A DNA stretch of 9,485 bases from Clostridia bacterium (GCA_029054485.1 JAIDFD010000042.1:1-9485); one strand, 5' to 3'. Positions 1-7,007 are shown, counted from the first letter of the stretch. A program made the numbers and translations. Notes: generated by a model not told the origin, from the letters alone.

Positions 1-2425
1 TCGCGTTGCTCTCCGCATCGAAAGAGAAGCCCGCGTTCGCGCTTGCAAACCGGTTTGTCAGTATTGTATAGTTGATAAACTTGGGCGAAAGCGGTTCGCC
101 GAACGATTGGATTTTGGGCGCGCGCTTGTTGAAGTTCATCGTCTGGGCGCGGTCGTAAACCTTGTCGCTTATCTCAAACGTACTTTCATCGCGGTTTGCC
201 GTTCCTATAAACCATACGTTTGCAGGGATTTTTATGGTGTGACCTTCGGTCAGCGCGGAGTAGGGTTTTTTCTCGCCGTTTTCCGTGCGGTACAGTTTTA
301 CGTTCAATAGCTTAATTTCGCGTTTATCCTCTTCGTGTTCCATAAGGGAAAGGAAGTCCGAAAAATAGTACTCTATCCTGCTCAGGTTCATCTCGTCGAG
401 GACGATAAAAGTGGGCACGGAAGGGTTCAGTTTCGCCTTGTACAGGCACTGGGTAAACTTTTTGGGCGTAAAGCATTTACTGAATTCGTTGTAGTAGCCG
501 AGTAGTTCGTTTTTGTCGCGCCACGAAGATTCTACTTCTACGATTTCGCAGTTGCCCATTACCGCCTCTGCAAAAATTTTAGGCAGACTGGTTTTACCGG
601 TTCCGCTCATACCCTGTAAAATTGTCAGCCTTGCCGCTCCCAGTCCCGCGACAAAGGTTGCCATATCTTCAAGAGTGTACGACAGGTGCAGACGGCACTC
701 CCTTGCGTAATTGACGACAAACTTCACAAGATTGGGAAGGGAGGGAGCCGAAAAAAGATTTTCCCACCTTTTAGCAAGCTCGCTGTCGAATATTCCGATT
801 TTAGAGTCCAGTTCGGTAAAGGCGGGGCAGGCGTCGAAGTCGGCTTCCGCCGCGGGAGTGTCGTTTGTAAAAGCGCGTCCGGCAAGAGGGAAGTTATTAG
901 GTTTATTTTCCTCTGCAACGGTTTCGGCTTGGAGTTTTTCGGTGCTGAACTGACCTCTGACAAGCATAACAATCAACACAACGAAGCTTGCGATAAACAT
1001 ATAAATCGCTTTGCTCGTCACAGTGTATTTATAGTCGAGATTGGAAAGAACTGGCACTTCGTAATAATCCAGAATGCTGTGGATATTTTCTTCGTTGATT
1101 GCCTGTGCAATCTTGAAATATATTCCCGACAGCCCGAAAACAAGAACGAACAAAGCGTTTGCGATTGCGGTAACTTTTACCGCTTTGTCATAGTCTTTAT
1201 TTTTTGTGAAGAAGCTTACAAGGGTGAATACGAACAGCGCGCCCGAGGTTAAAAGCACCGCAAACAACACAAATGCAAGGGTTTGTAACCCTTCGCCAAG
1301 TTCGCCGTAAGTGGTCAGAAGCTTGTAACCCGTCATTGCCACGTCGTCCTTAAAGTCTGCGAATTCGGTGTGAATTTCAATCATATTCAAAAACAGCGAA
1401 GTAAAGGTCGCGCAGGTCAGCAGGGCTATGTAAATTAAAGACTCGATTTTAAATTTTTTAGAGTTTTTATTTAATTCCTCTCCAAGCCTGTTTTCTATTC
1501 TTCCCTGTATTAGGGAAAAGACTAACAGTATCGCGAGCGAGCATAAAAGCGGTATAAAACTCAGCGTCTTTGCGCTGCCTTCGTTCAGATTTTCGATAAA
1601 GCTTATACAGTAGCCGAGAATGAAGTAGACCAAAAGATAAGCTACGTTGCTGTAAATATAAAGTTTTGACTTTTTGACGTATACCCTGTCCGACTTGAAA
1701 AGGAACTGTATGTTAGAAACAAACAGAATAAGGCTTGCGAAAAACGCAATGAAGAAAACCATGAAAGAGATGTACAGCGCGAGGGGGAACGACTCTTCCA
1801 AAAAGCTTACCGAAAGCGCCTGAATGAGTTTGTAAGACTGCGTTTCGCCCAATTCGTTTATCGTGGAGTAGAGGGGGATAAAGAACACAATCAGCGTAAG
1901 CACGGTTGTGAGAATCTGGCAGGCGAGCAAAATCAACTTATAGATAACCGAATTTTTGTCTTTAAGCACTGCGGTAGATTGCTCGGTAACTTCCTTGTGC
2001 AGTATACGTCTGACTACCGCATAGATAAGCTGCGCGGCAGAGAGGGCAATGCAGATAACAATGCACGCAACCGCGCCCGTTCTTAAAAACTTTAAGCCGA
2101 CGTGCAAAAACAGCAGTACCAGATTTAGAACGATATTGTACGGTAACGAAACAAAAAAAGCCGTCTTATTGTTTTTGATGAAAACAAGCAAAATGCTCAA
2201 CGCGGTCAGCGCGAGCCCTATAAAGAAAACGATTGTAAAAATCAAGCCGAAGTAATTAAATGAAATCAGCTCGTTTGTAAACGTGCCCGTACTCCAAAGC
2301 GATTTGCCGCCCCAGTCGGGCAATAGCTTTACGGAATAAACTATTATCCCGAAAAGAATAGTAAGACAGGACGCGGCGGTTAAAATTATCGCGTCGCAGT
2401 ACTTGGAATTAAAAAACTTTTTCAT
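1..2425 (-). CDS. Membrane-anchored McrB-like AAA+ ATPase (partial, C-terminus beyond left edge)
   Basis: I read 808 codons without a stop on the minus strand; the frame is still open at base 1, so the 3' end is missing. Residues 1-490 hold about twelve hydrophobic segments (roughly 9-31, 58-83, 89-110, 117-138, 161-186, 213-236, 257-277, 287-306, 328-349, 381-406, 416-438, 473-489). A polar linker follows, then a AAA+ domain from about 575. Walker A is GMSGTGKT (605-612), Walker B FIVLDEMN (673-680), sensor 1 GTANRDE (741-747), with an arginine in SDKVYDRA (753-760). The segment ESSWRDKNELLGYY (632-645) and EYYFSDFL (685-692) are typical of McrB/MoxR-like ATPases. ATP hydrolysis at the membrane is likely; the substrate is unknown. 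The start at 2425 follows an AAGGCGG ribosome site and a good promoter. McrB relatives usually work with a partner such as McrC; any partner would lie left of the window. Fold is confident, role is not. Confidence 0.88.
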   Translation of the reverse strand, partial: MKKFFNSKYCDAIILTAASCLTILFGIIVYSVKLLPDWGGKSLWSTGTFTNELISFNYFGLIFTIVFFIGLALTALSILLVFIKNNKTAFFVSLPYNIVLNLVLLFLHVGLKFLRTGAVACIVICIALSAAQLIYAVVRRILHKEVTEQSTAVLKDKNSVIYKLILLACQILTTVLTLIVFFIPLYSTINELGETQSYKLIQALSVSFLEESFPLALYISFMVFFIAFFASLILFVSNIQFLFKSDRVYVKKSKLYIYSNVAYLLVYFILGYCISFIENLNEGSAKTLSFIPLLCSLAILLVFSLIQGRIENRLGEELNKNSKKFKIESLIYIALLTCATFTSLFLNMIEIHTEFADFKDDVAMTGYKLLTTYGELGEGLQTLAFVLFAVLLTSGALFVFTLVSFFTKNKDYDKAVKVTAIANALFVLVFGLSGIYFKIAQAINEENIHSILDYYEVPVLSNLDYKYTVTSKAIYMFIASFVVLIVMLVRGQFSTEKLQAETVAEENKPNNFPLAGRAFTNDTPAAEADFDACPAFTELDSKIGIFDSELAKRWENLFSAPSLPNLVKFVVNYARECRLHLSYTLEDMATFVAGLGAARLTILQGMSGTGKTSLPKIFAEAVMGNCEIVEVESSWRDKNELLGYYNEFSKCFTPKKFTQCLYKAKLNPSVPTFIVLDEMNLSRIEYYFSDFLSLMEHEEDKREIKLLNVKLYRTENGEKKPYSALTEGHTIKIPANVWFIGTANRDESTFEISDKVYDRAQTMNFNKRAPKIQSFGEPLSPKFINYTILTNRFASANAGFSFDAESNA

Positions 2426-2454
2426 ATTGTTACCGCCTTAATATAACCTATTTT

Positions 2455-2482
2455 ATTATACTTGATTTTAACGTAAAGTCAA
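2455..2482 (-). promoter_or_regulatory. Promoter of the membrane AAA+ ATPase gene
   Basis: Read on the minus strand, TTGACT (2477-2482) and TATAAT (2455-2460) are separated by 16 bases. Transcription would start near 2448, giving a leader of about 20 bases before the ATG at 2425. Directly upstream of the -35 box (2482-2498) lies an A/T-only tract with 8-base inverted arms around a single central base, which could act as an UP element. Prediction from consensus only. Confidence 0.65.
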
Positions 2483-2546
2483 ATTTTTTCAAAAAATTAT
2501 CGTTTGTAACAAAATTTTACAGCTTATGTAGCTATGTAAAAAAGAT

Positions 2547-2560
2547 GTTGATTAATCAAC
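2547..2560. promoter_or_regulatory. Operator-like palindrome, copy 1 (upstream of the degV promoter)
   Basis: GTTGATTAATCAAC is a perfect 14-base palindrome ending 8 bases before the -35 box of the degV promoter. Its near-copy sits at the predicted start site, so the pair brackets the promoter. The symmetry and length fit a homodimeric winged-helix repressor such as a MarR-family protein, but no such regulator gene is in the window and the assignment is inference. Confidence 0.6.
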
Positions 2561-2568
2561 TAAAATGT

Positions 2569-2597
2569 TTGACAACGAGCATTATAATGAATATACT
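2569..2597 (+). promoter_or_regulatory. Promoter of the degV-activase operon
   Basis: A perfect TTGACA (2569-2574) and TATACT (2592-2597) are separated by 17 bases, placing the start near 2604, inside or next to the second palindrome. A second TATAAT at 2583-2588 is only 8 bases from the -35 box and is not used in this reading. It is the only convincing plus-strand promoter before the four-gene operon. Confidence 0.7.
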
Positions 2598-2604
2598 GAA
2601 ACTT

Positions 2605-2630
2605 GTTGACTAATCAACCAAAACGGTTGA
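2605..2630. promoter_or_regulatory. Operator-like palindrome, copy 2, with extra half-site
   Basis: GTTGACTAATCAAC (2605-2618) repeats the upstream palindrome with one changed base in the centre and keeps both GTTGA/TCAAC arms. The right arm, extended to TCAACC (2614-2619), is also complementary to GGTTGA (2625-2630), adding a third half-site and a possible 6-base-pair hairpin in the leader RNA. Lying at the predicted +1, a bound protein would be expected to block transcription. The centres of the two palindromes are 58 bases apart. Confidence 0.55.
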
Positions 2631-2661
2631 AGCGGCAATTTTTTTAAAAGGAATTTCAATA

Positions 2662-3510
2662 ATGATTAAAATTATAGTGGACTCGGCTTCCGACGTGGAA
2701 AAAAAAGAGGCGGATGAACTCGGAATTGCGCTCATTTCAATGAAAGTGCGTTTCGGCGACGCGGAATACTCAGACGGCGTAAATCTTACGCACAGGGATT
2801 TTTTTGAAAAACTGATAGAGAGCGCAGAGCTGCCGCAGACCAGCCAGATTAACGAGTTCGACTGGGAAGAGAGTTTCAAAACTCTCGCCTCGGACGGAAG
2901 CGACGTTATCGCAATTACCATTTCATCGAAGCTTTCGGGAACGTACTCGTGCGCGGTTAAGGCGGCAAAAAAATTCGGCGGAAGGGTGCGCGTTGTGGAC
3001 AGTATCGAGGCGAGCTTAGGCGAAAGAATTTTGTTGCAGTACGCAATTAAGCTTGTCGGCGAAGGGAAGCTGACGGCGGATGAAATAGTAAACGAGCTGA
3101 ATGACAAGAAAAACAAAATACAGCTTCTCGCCGTGCTGGACACGTTGAAGTATCTTAGAAAGGGCGGACGTATTTCTTCCGTTGCGGCGATTGCGGGTGA
3201 AATGCTTTCGATAAAGCCCGTTATTTCAGTCGTTAAAGGCGAAATCAAATTGCTTGGCAAGGCAATGGGCTCGAAGAAGAGCAACAACCTTTTAAACCAG
3301 CTTGTTTCAAAATGCGGCGGTATCGATTTCGATATGCCTTACGCGCTCGCTTACTCGGGACTTTCGGACGGGTATCTGCAAAAATATCTTAAAGACAGCG
3401 AGTATCTCTGGAAGGGCAACACAAATAGCGTGCCTGCATACGGTATCGGCAGTACAATCGGCACGCACATAGGACCCAATGCAATAGCGGTTGCATTCTT
3501 TTCAAAGTAA
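2662..3510 (+). CDS. DegV family (FakB-like) fatty-acid-binding protein
   Basis: 282 residues, the normal DegV length. The N-terminus has the family's KIIVDSASD motif (3-11). TSQ (60-62) and SSKLSGTY (88-95) match the places where FakB-type proteins bind the fatty-acid carboxylate; VVDSIEASLG (111-120) and LRKGGRISS (165-173) are further family hallmarks. Family members hold a single fatty acid in the cytoplasm, and FakB subunits present it to the kinase FakA for phosphorylation. No FakA gene is present here, so a kinase partner would be elsewhere. The ATG at 2662 follows AAGGA (2648-2652) by 9 bases. It is the first gene of an operon; only 3 bases separate it from the next gene. The palindromes at its promoter suggest repression by an unlinked regulator. 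Family assignment is firm; the ligand and link to the activase genes are inferred. Confidence 0.92.
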   Translation: MIKIIVDSASDVEKKEADELGIALISMKVRFGDAEYSDGVNLTHRDFFEKLIESAELPQTSQINEFDWEESFKTLASDGSDVIAITISSKLSGTYSCAVKAAKKFGGRVRVVDSIEASLGERILLQYAIKLVGEGKLTADEIVNELNDKKNKIQLLAVLDTLKYLRKGGRISSVAAIAGEMLSIKPVISVVKGEIKLLGKAMGSKKSNNLLNQLVSKCGGIDFDMPYALAYSGLSDGYLQKYLKDSEYLWKGNTNSVPAYGIGSTIGTHIGPNAIAVAFFSK

Positions 3511-3513
3511 ATT

Positions 3514-4428
3514 ATGAAGATAGGAATACCTAGGGCGCTTTTATATTTTAAAAACGAAAAGTTCTGGACTACCTATTTCAACGAAATAGGAGTTGAATAT
3601 ATAATCAGCCCCGAAACGAACAAGGAAATATTGACCAAGGGCGAAAACTTAGCCATAGACGAAACCTGCCTGCCCACAAAGCTTTTGCTCGGGCACATAG
3701 ACTGGCTTATCGGCAAGTGCGACTATATCTTTATTCCGAGGGTGGCATACCACCGCGGATATGAAATGTGTACAAAATTTTTGGCGCAGACCGATTTGGT
3801 AAACGGCACCTTCCGCGACAGAAAGATAAAGCTTCTGTTTTATAACGTAGACGATAAAAAAATTTACCGCGAGCGCAAAGCGGTTATGAAGATGGGTAAG
3901 TTTTTAAAAGTAAAGCGTTCCCAGAGGAAATACGCCTACATTATGGCAAAGCAGGCTCAGCAGTACTTTGAAATGTTCAGGGACCAGAATCAGGAAAGGA
4001 TTCTGGAAGAGAGCAAAAAATCGAAAATTCTGCTCATCGCCCATTCCTACAACGTAGGCGACAAGTACGTCGGCGAGCCTGTTATCAATATGATAAAATC
4101 CCTCGGCTGCGAGCCGGTTATCGCCGAGTATCTCGATGAAATGAAGTGCATACGCGCCTCGCACGAGGTATCTAATAATATGCCGTGGGCTTACAACAGG
4201 CACCTTTTGGGCGCTATCGAACTTTTGAAAGACAAGGTAGACGGTATAATTCTTCTTACAACGTTCCCCTGCGGCACGGACAGTATGGTTAACGAATTTA
4301 TTGTAAGAAAGTACAAGGACAAGCCCATTATGACGCTTACCGTTGATTCGCAGGACGGGTCTGCGGGCATGGAAACGCGTATAGAAAGCTTTGTGGACAT
4401 TTTACAGTTAAGGAAGGAAAAACAATGA
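3514..4428 (+). CDS. HgdB-like acyl-CoA dehydratase activase-related protein (COG3580/DUF2229 type)
   Basis: 304 residues starting with the family signature MKIGIPRALLYF. IDETCLPTK (48-56), YEMCTKF (83-89) and FPCGTD (251-256) carry conserved cysteines 52, 86 and 253 that may ligate an iron-sulfur cluster; further cysteines are at 69, 199 and 212. This module is one part of large fused proteins in anaerobes that combine activase, COG3580 and COG3581 domains; here it is a separate gene. It probably receives or holds electrons delivered by the ATP-driven activase encoded two genes downstream; the substrate is unknown. The gene starts 3 bases after degV stops and has no clear Shine-Dalgarno sequence, so translation is probably coupled to degV. 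It overlaps the next gene by ATGA. Family assignment is good; true dehydratase activity is not implied. Confidence 0.85.
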   Translation: MKIGIPRALLYFKNEKFWTTYFNEIGVEYIISPETNKEILTKGENLAIDETCLPTKLLLGHIDWLIGKCDYIFIPRVAYHRGYEMCTKFLAQTDLVNGTFRDRKIKLLFYNVDDKKIYRERKAVMKMGKFLKVKRSQRKYAYIMAKQAQQYFEMFRDQNQERILEESKKSKILLIAHSYNVGDKYVGEPVINMIKSLGCEPVIAEYLDEMKCIRASHEVSNNMPWAYNRHLLGAIELLKDKVDGIILLTTFPCGTDSMVNEFIVRKYKDKPIMTLTVDSQDGSAGMETRIESFVDILQLRKEKQ

Positions 4429-5492
4429 CGCACAGAGAGGTGGTTGCGTGTTTTCCGCATTTGGCAAACTACGCATATGCTTTTAAATACATTTTTGAAA
4501 AAGGGTTTGAGGTAAAATACCTCATTCCACCGCCCATAAGTAAAAAAACGCTGGAAATAGGCAGTAAAATAAGTCCCGACTATGTTTGCTCGCCCTTCAA
4601 GTACTCAATGGGCTGTTATCTTGAAGCGCTCGATCTGGGTGCAAACTGCCTTATGCAGATTTACGGCGGATGCAGGCTGAATTATTACGGCGAACTCAAT
4701 GCGACCATTTTACACGATATGGGCTACAAGTTCGAGTTTTTCGATATGGCGGCGGTGGACTGGAAGTCGCGCAAATCCATATTCGAAAATTTCAGAAAAA
4801 TCAATCCCGAAATGTCAGTCGTAAAAATCGGGTTGGCTGTTCCCGTTACTTTCAAAATTATCCAGACCCTTGATAAATTCGAGGACTATATCCGCCATAA
4901 CGTTGGCTTTGAAGTCAACGACGGTGAATTTGACAGAACGTACAAAGAGTTTTTGGGCAAGCTTGAAAATCTGTCGGGCAGGTCCGAACTGAAAAAACTC
5001 AGTAAAATTTATTGGAAAAAGCTCAATGCTATCAAGACGGACAAGCCCGCAAAAACAATCAAGGTGGGAATTGTCGGCGACTACTTTACCGTACAGGAAC
5101 CCTTTTCAAATTACTTTATGGAAAAGGAGCTTGCCAAGTTCGGAATGGAAGTTTACCGCCAGATGAATCTGACCTGTACCGTAATTCACAACCAAAACAA
5201 AAAGAAGCGCAAAATTGCCAAAAAGTACGCAAAGTACAATCTCGGCGCAACGGCTAACTGCACCGTTGCCGAGGCGATTGAATTTGCCAAGGCGGGCTGT
5301 GCGGGAATTATTCAGGTAAAATCCTTCGGCTGTACGCCGGAGATTGACGCAATGCCTATTTTGCAGAACGTAAGCAGGGATTTCAATATTCCCATATTGC
5401 ATTTCAGTTTCGACTCGCAGACCAGCGAAACGGGCGTGAAAACGCGGCTCGAAGCCTTTTACGATATGGTAGAGGCAAGGAACGGGAGGTAA
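4425..5492 (+). CDS. HgdB-like 2-hydroxyacyl-CoA dehydratase-related protein (COG3581 type)
   Basis: 355 residues. The N-terminal half has the cysteine-rich family region: YVCSPFKY (53-60), GCYLEAL (63-69), GANCL (72-76) and GGCRLNYYGE (81-90). The C-terminal half has LGATANC (273-279), the cysteine motif SFGCTPE (300-306), and the closing stretch ILHFSFDSQTSETG (324-337), typical of the HgdB/BcrB/BadD superfamily. Cysteines 55, 83, 279 and 303 are candidate iron-sulfur ligands. It probably forms a cytoplasmic complex with the COG3580 protein, reduced by the activase. The double-cubane-cluster proteins, which belong to this superfamily, show that such proteins need not be dehydratases. Its ATG overlaps the upstream stop (ATGA) and follows AAGGAAGG, so expression is tightly coupled. 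The true substrate cannot be read from the sequence. Confidence 0.85.
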   Translation: MTHREVVACFPHLANYAYAFKYIFEKGFEVKYLIPPPISKKTLEIGSKISPDYVCSPFKYSMGCYLEALDLGANCLMQIYGGCRLNYYGELNATILHDMGYKFEFFDMAAVDWKSRKSIFENFRKINPEMSVVKIGLAVPVTFKIIQTLDKFEDYIRHNVGFEVNDGEFDRTYKEFLGKLENLSGRSELKKLSKIYWKKLNAIKTDKPAKTIKVGIVGDYFTVQEPFSNYFMEKELAKFGMEVYRQMNLTCTVIHNQNKKKRKIAKKYAKYNLGATANCTVAEAIEFAKAGCAGIIQVKSFGCTPEIDAMPILQNVSRDFNIPILHFSFDSQTSETGVKTRLEAFYDMVEARNGR

Positions 5493-5495
5493 AAA

Positions 5496-6449
5496 ATGAA
5501 AGGTTATTTAGGCATAGATATAGGTTCTATTTCCACCAAAGGCGTGGTTATAGACGGTGACAACAATATTCTTGCAAAGGAATATCTTTGGACCGAGGGC
5601 GACCCTATGGGCGCGGTAAAAAGGCTTTTAAAGGCGCTTGAAAAGCAGTTGAAGGGCAAGGACGTAAAGGTGGTTGCAGTCGGCACCACGGGCAGCGCGA
5701 GAAAGTTAATCGGCGTTATGACCAACGCGAGCGTAGTTAAAAACGAAATAACCGCCCACGCGATAGGCACTACAACCATTCACCCCGAAGTAAACACCAT
5801 TTTCGAAATCGGCGGTCAGGACTCGAAAATTATCATTATTGAAAACGGCTTCGTTGTAGACTACGCAATGAATACTTTGTGTGCGGCGGGCACGGGTTCG
5901 TTTTTATCCAGTCAGGCGCACAGACTTGGCGTTTCGGTAGAGGAATTCGGCGAGATTGCGCTGACCTCTAAAAAACCCACTAATATAGCCGCGCGCTGTA
6001 CGGTCTTTGCTGAAAGCGACCTTGTTCACAAGGCGCAGATAGGTCACAAAAAAGAGGATATAATTGCGGGGCTTTGCAAGGCGGTCGTAACAAACTATCT
6101 CAACAATATCGGCAAGGGCAAAAAAATAAATCCGCCCATAGTATTTCAGGGCGGCGTAAGCAAAAACGTCGGCGTCAAAAAAGCGTTTGAAGAAGAGGTG
6201 GGAAGTGAAGTCGTCGTAGACGAAAACGGACACCTTATGGGCGCGTTCGGCGTTGCAGTGCTTGCAAAGCGGAGCGGCAAGGAAAAACCCTTCTCGTTCG
6301 ATACCGCGGATATAGAGTTCAAAACCCGCGGGTTCGAGTGCGGCAAATGCGCAAACCACTGCGAGATTATCTGCGTGTACAAAGAGGACGAACTAATCGA
6401 CTCATGGGGTAATAAGTGCGAAAACGGCGCAATCAAAACCAAAAACTGA
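5496..6449 (+). CDS. BadF/BadG/HgdC-type CoA-enzyme activase (ATPase) with C-terminal Cys cluster
   Basis: 317 residues with the acetate/sugar kinase-hsp70-actin ATPase fold: phosphate-1 motif GIDIGSISTKG (6-16), EIGGQDSKI (104-112) and FQGGVSKN (217-224). Cys129 in TLCAAGTG and Cys168 in ARCTVFAES match the two cysteines that, in the HgdC homodimer, bind one bridging [4Fe-4S] cluster. Such activases use ATP to push an electron onto the partner protein. After residue 275 there is an extra tail with cysteines 282, 285, 289, 293 and 308 that classical ~260-residue activases lack; it resembles the linker found in fused activase/COG3580/COG3581 proteins and may hold a second cluster. The start follows GGGAGG by 6 bases, and 3 bases separate it from the upstream stop. 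It is the last gene of the operon, followed by a terminator. Confidence 0.9.
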   Translation: MKGYLGIDIGSISTKGVVIDGDNNILAKEYLWTEGDPMGAVKRLLKALEKQLKGKDVKVVAVGTTGSARKLIGVMTNASVVKNEITAHAIGTTTIHPEVNTIFEIGGQDSKIIIIENGFVVDYAMNTLCAAGTGSFLSSQAHRLGVSVEEFGEIALTSKKPTNIAARCTVFAESDLVHKAQIGHKKEDIIAGLCKAVVTNYLNNIGKGKKINPPIVFQGGVSKNVGVKKAFEEEVGSEVVVDENGHLMGAFGVAVLAKRSGKEKPFSFDTADIEFKTRGFECGKCANHCEIICVYKEDELIDSWGNKCENGAIKTKN

Positions 6450-6457
6450 AAATAAAA

Positions 6458-6503
6458 ATAGCGCACTACTTCATTTACGAAATACAGTGCGCTATAATTT
6501 TTA
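6458..6503. terminator. Terminator after the activase operon, possibly bidirectional
   Basis: A perfect 10-base-pair stem, ATAGCGCACT (6458-6467) with AGTGCGCTAT (6486-6495), encloses an 18-base loop that holds a small inner ATTT/AAAT pairing. It begins 8 bases after the activase stop and is followed by AATTTTT on the plus strand. On the minus strand it is followed by TATTTTTATTTT, so it could also end the convergent flavin-protein gene. Confidence 0.75.
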
Positions 6504-6525
6504 AGTTCGGACGATAAATTGAAAT

Positions 6526-6939
6526 TTATATGTCTAACCAAGTCGTTTTTAAGTCTTTGTAAACTCTGCATTTCTGCGCTGTAAATTTCAACACGCAATA
6601 ATCGGGATCAGTTTTGCCTTTTTTATAAAACATAGTATCACCCATACGCCAAATCTCATCTTTAATGCTTTGGTCTTTCAATACTTGCATTGTCCCTACA
6701 AGCATAACGCCCGTGTAACTGAACCGTCCGCGTTTATAAAAATAAATGCACGCTTTTTCATTGGCATTGTATTGCGAAACTCTCATAGAAGAAGTATTGG
6801 TAGTAAAATAAAAATCGTTACCGTCAATTTTTCGCGGTGCAAGCATTGCTTTTGTGTTAGGAAAGCCGTTTTCATCAACCGACGAAATCATAGCGGTTTT
6901 TTGCTCTTTTATAAATTCAAAAACTTGTTCTTTTGTCAT
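6526..6939 (-). CDS. Pyridoxamine 5'-phosphate oxidase family protein (FMN-binding split barrel)
   Basis: 137 residues. The pattern EFIKEQKTAMISSVDENGFPNTKAM (split here as 8-17, 18-32) followed by FYFTTNTSS and ACIYFYKRG is that of small PNPOx-like split-barrel proteins (general stress protein 26 group), which bind FMN, or sometimes F420 or heme, as homodimers in the cytoplasm. True pyridoxamine phosphate oxidase (PdxH) is longer, about 200 residues or more, so vitamin B6 oxidation is not claimed. I start at 6939 because GGAG lies 8-9 bases upstream; an in-frame ATG at 6999 would lie upstream of the predicted promoter and add 20 residues unlike the family. It has its own promoter and possible operator, and converges with the activase operon. 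The family is confident; the substrate is unknown. Confidence 0.88.
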   Translation of the reverse strand: MTKEQVFEFIKEQKTAMISSVDENGFPNTKAMLAPRKIDGNDFYFTTNTSSMRVSQYNANEKACIYFYKRGRFSYTGVMLVGTMQVLKDQSIKDEIWRMGDTMFYKKGKTDPDYCVLKFTAQKCRVYKDLKTTWLDI

Positions 6940-6960
6940 TAAAGTTATCTCCGTTAAATT

Positions 6961-6981
6961 ACTGTTTATCGTAGTAACAGT
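6961..6981. promoter_or_regulatory. Possible operator of the flavin-protein gene
   Basis: The arms ACTGTT (6961-6966) and AACAGT (6976-6981) form a perfect 6-base inverted repeat with 9 bases between them. It overlaps the -10 box and the region between it and the gene, where a repressor would act. The protein that would bind it is not identified. Confidence 0.4.
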
Positions 6982-7007
6982 ATAGCAAAAATACAACAAA
7001 AAAGCAA
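6979..7007 (-). promoter_or_regulatory. Promoter of the PNPOx-family gene
   Basis: On the minus strand, TTGCTT (7002-7007) and TATACT (6979-6984) are 17 bases apart; transcription would start near 6972, about 33 bases before the ATG at 6939. The -35 box lies inside the left arm of a strong hairpin sequence, and the -10 box overlaps a short inverted repeat. Confidence 0.55.

Noticed and set aside
686..1252. 188-codon open frame on the plus strand
   Set aside because: It lies antisense to the membrane segments of the large minus-strand ATPase gene, has no ribosome site and resembles no protein.
2482..2498. A/T-only inverted repeat as a terminator
   Set aside because: The stem has no GC pairs and no gene ends there; it fits better as an A/T-rich tract upstream of the minus-strand promoter.
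2583..2588. TATAAT as -10 box of the degV promoter
   Set aside because: It is only 8 bases from TTGACA; TATACT at 2592 has the ideal 17-base spacing.
2610..3287. 225-codon open frame on the minus strand
   Set aside because: It is the antisense shadow of the DegV gene, whose motifs are clear; the translation is Ser/Ile-rich noise.
3514..6449. A classical 2-hydroxyglutaryl-CoA or lactoyl-CoA dehydratase operon
   Set aside because: The proteins are of the COG3580/COG3581 activase-related type, and there is no HgdA/HgdB pair, CoA-transferase or 2-hydroxyacid dehydrogenase in the window.
5904..6598. Two ~150-codon minus-strand open frames opposite the activase
   Set aside because: Both are antisense to well-conserved activase sequence and one runs through the terminator hairpin.
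6940..6999. Upstream ATG adding 20 residues to the flavin protein
   Set aside because: It has no ribosome site and would place the start upstream of the good -10 box; the ATG at 6939 has GGAG at proper spacing.
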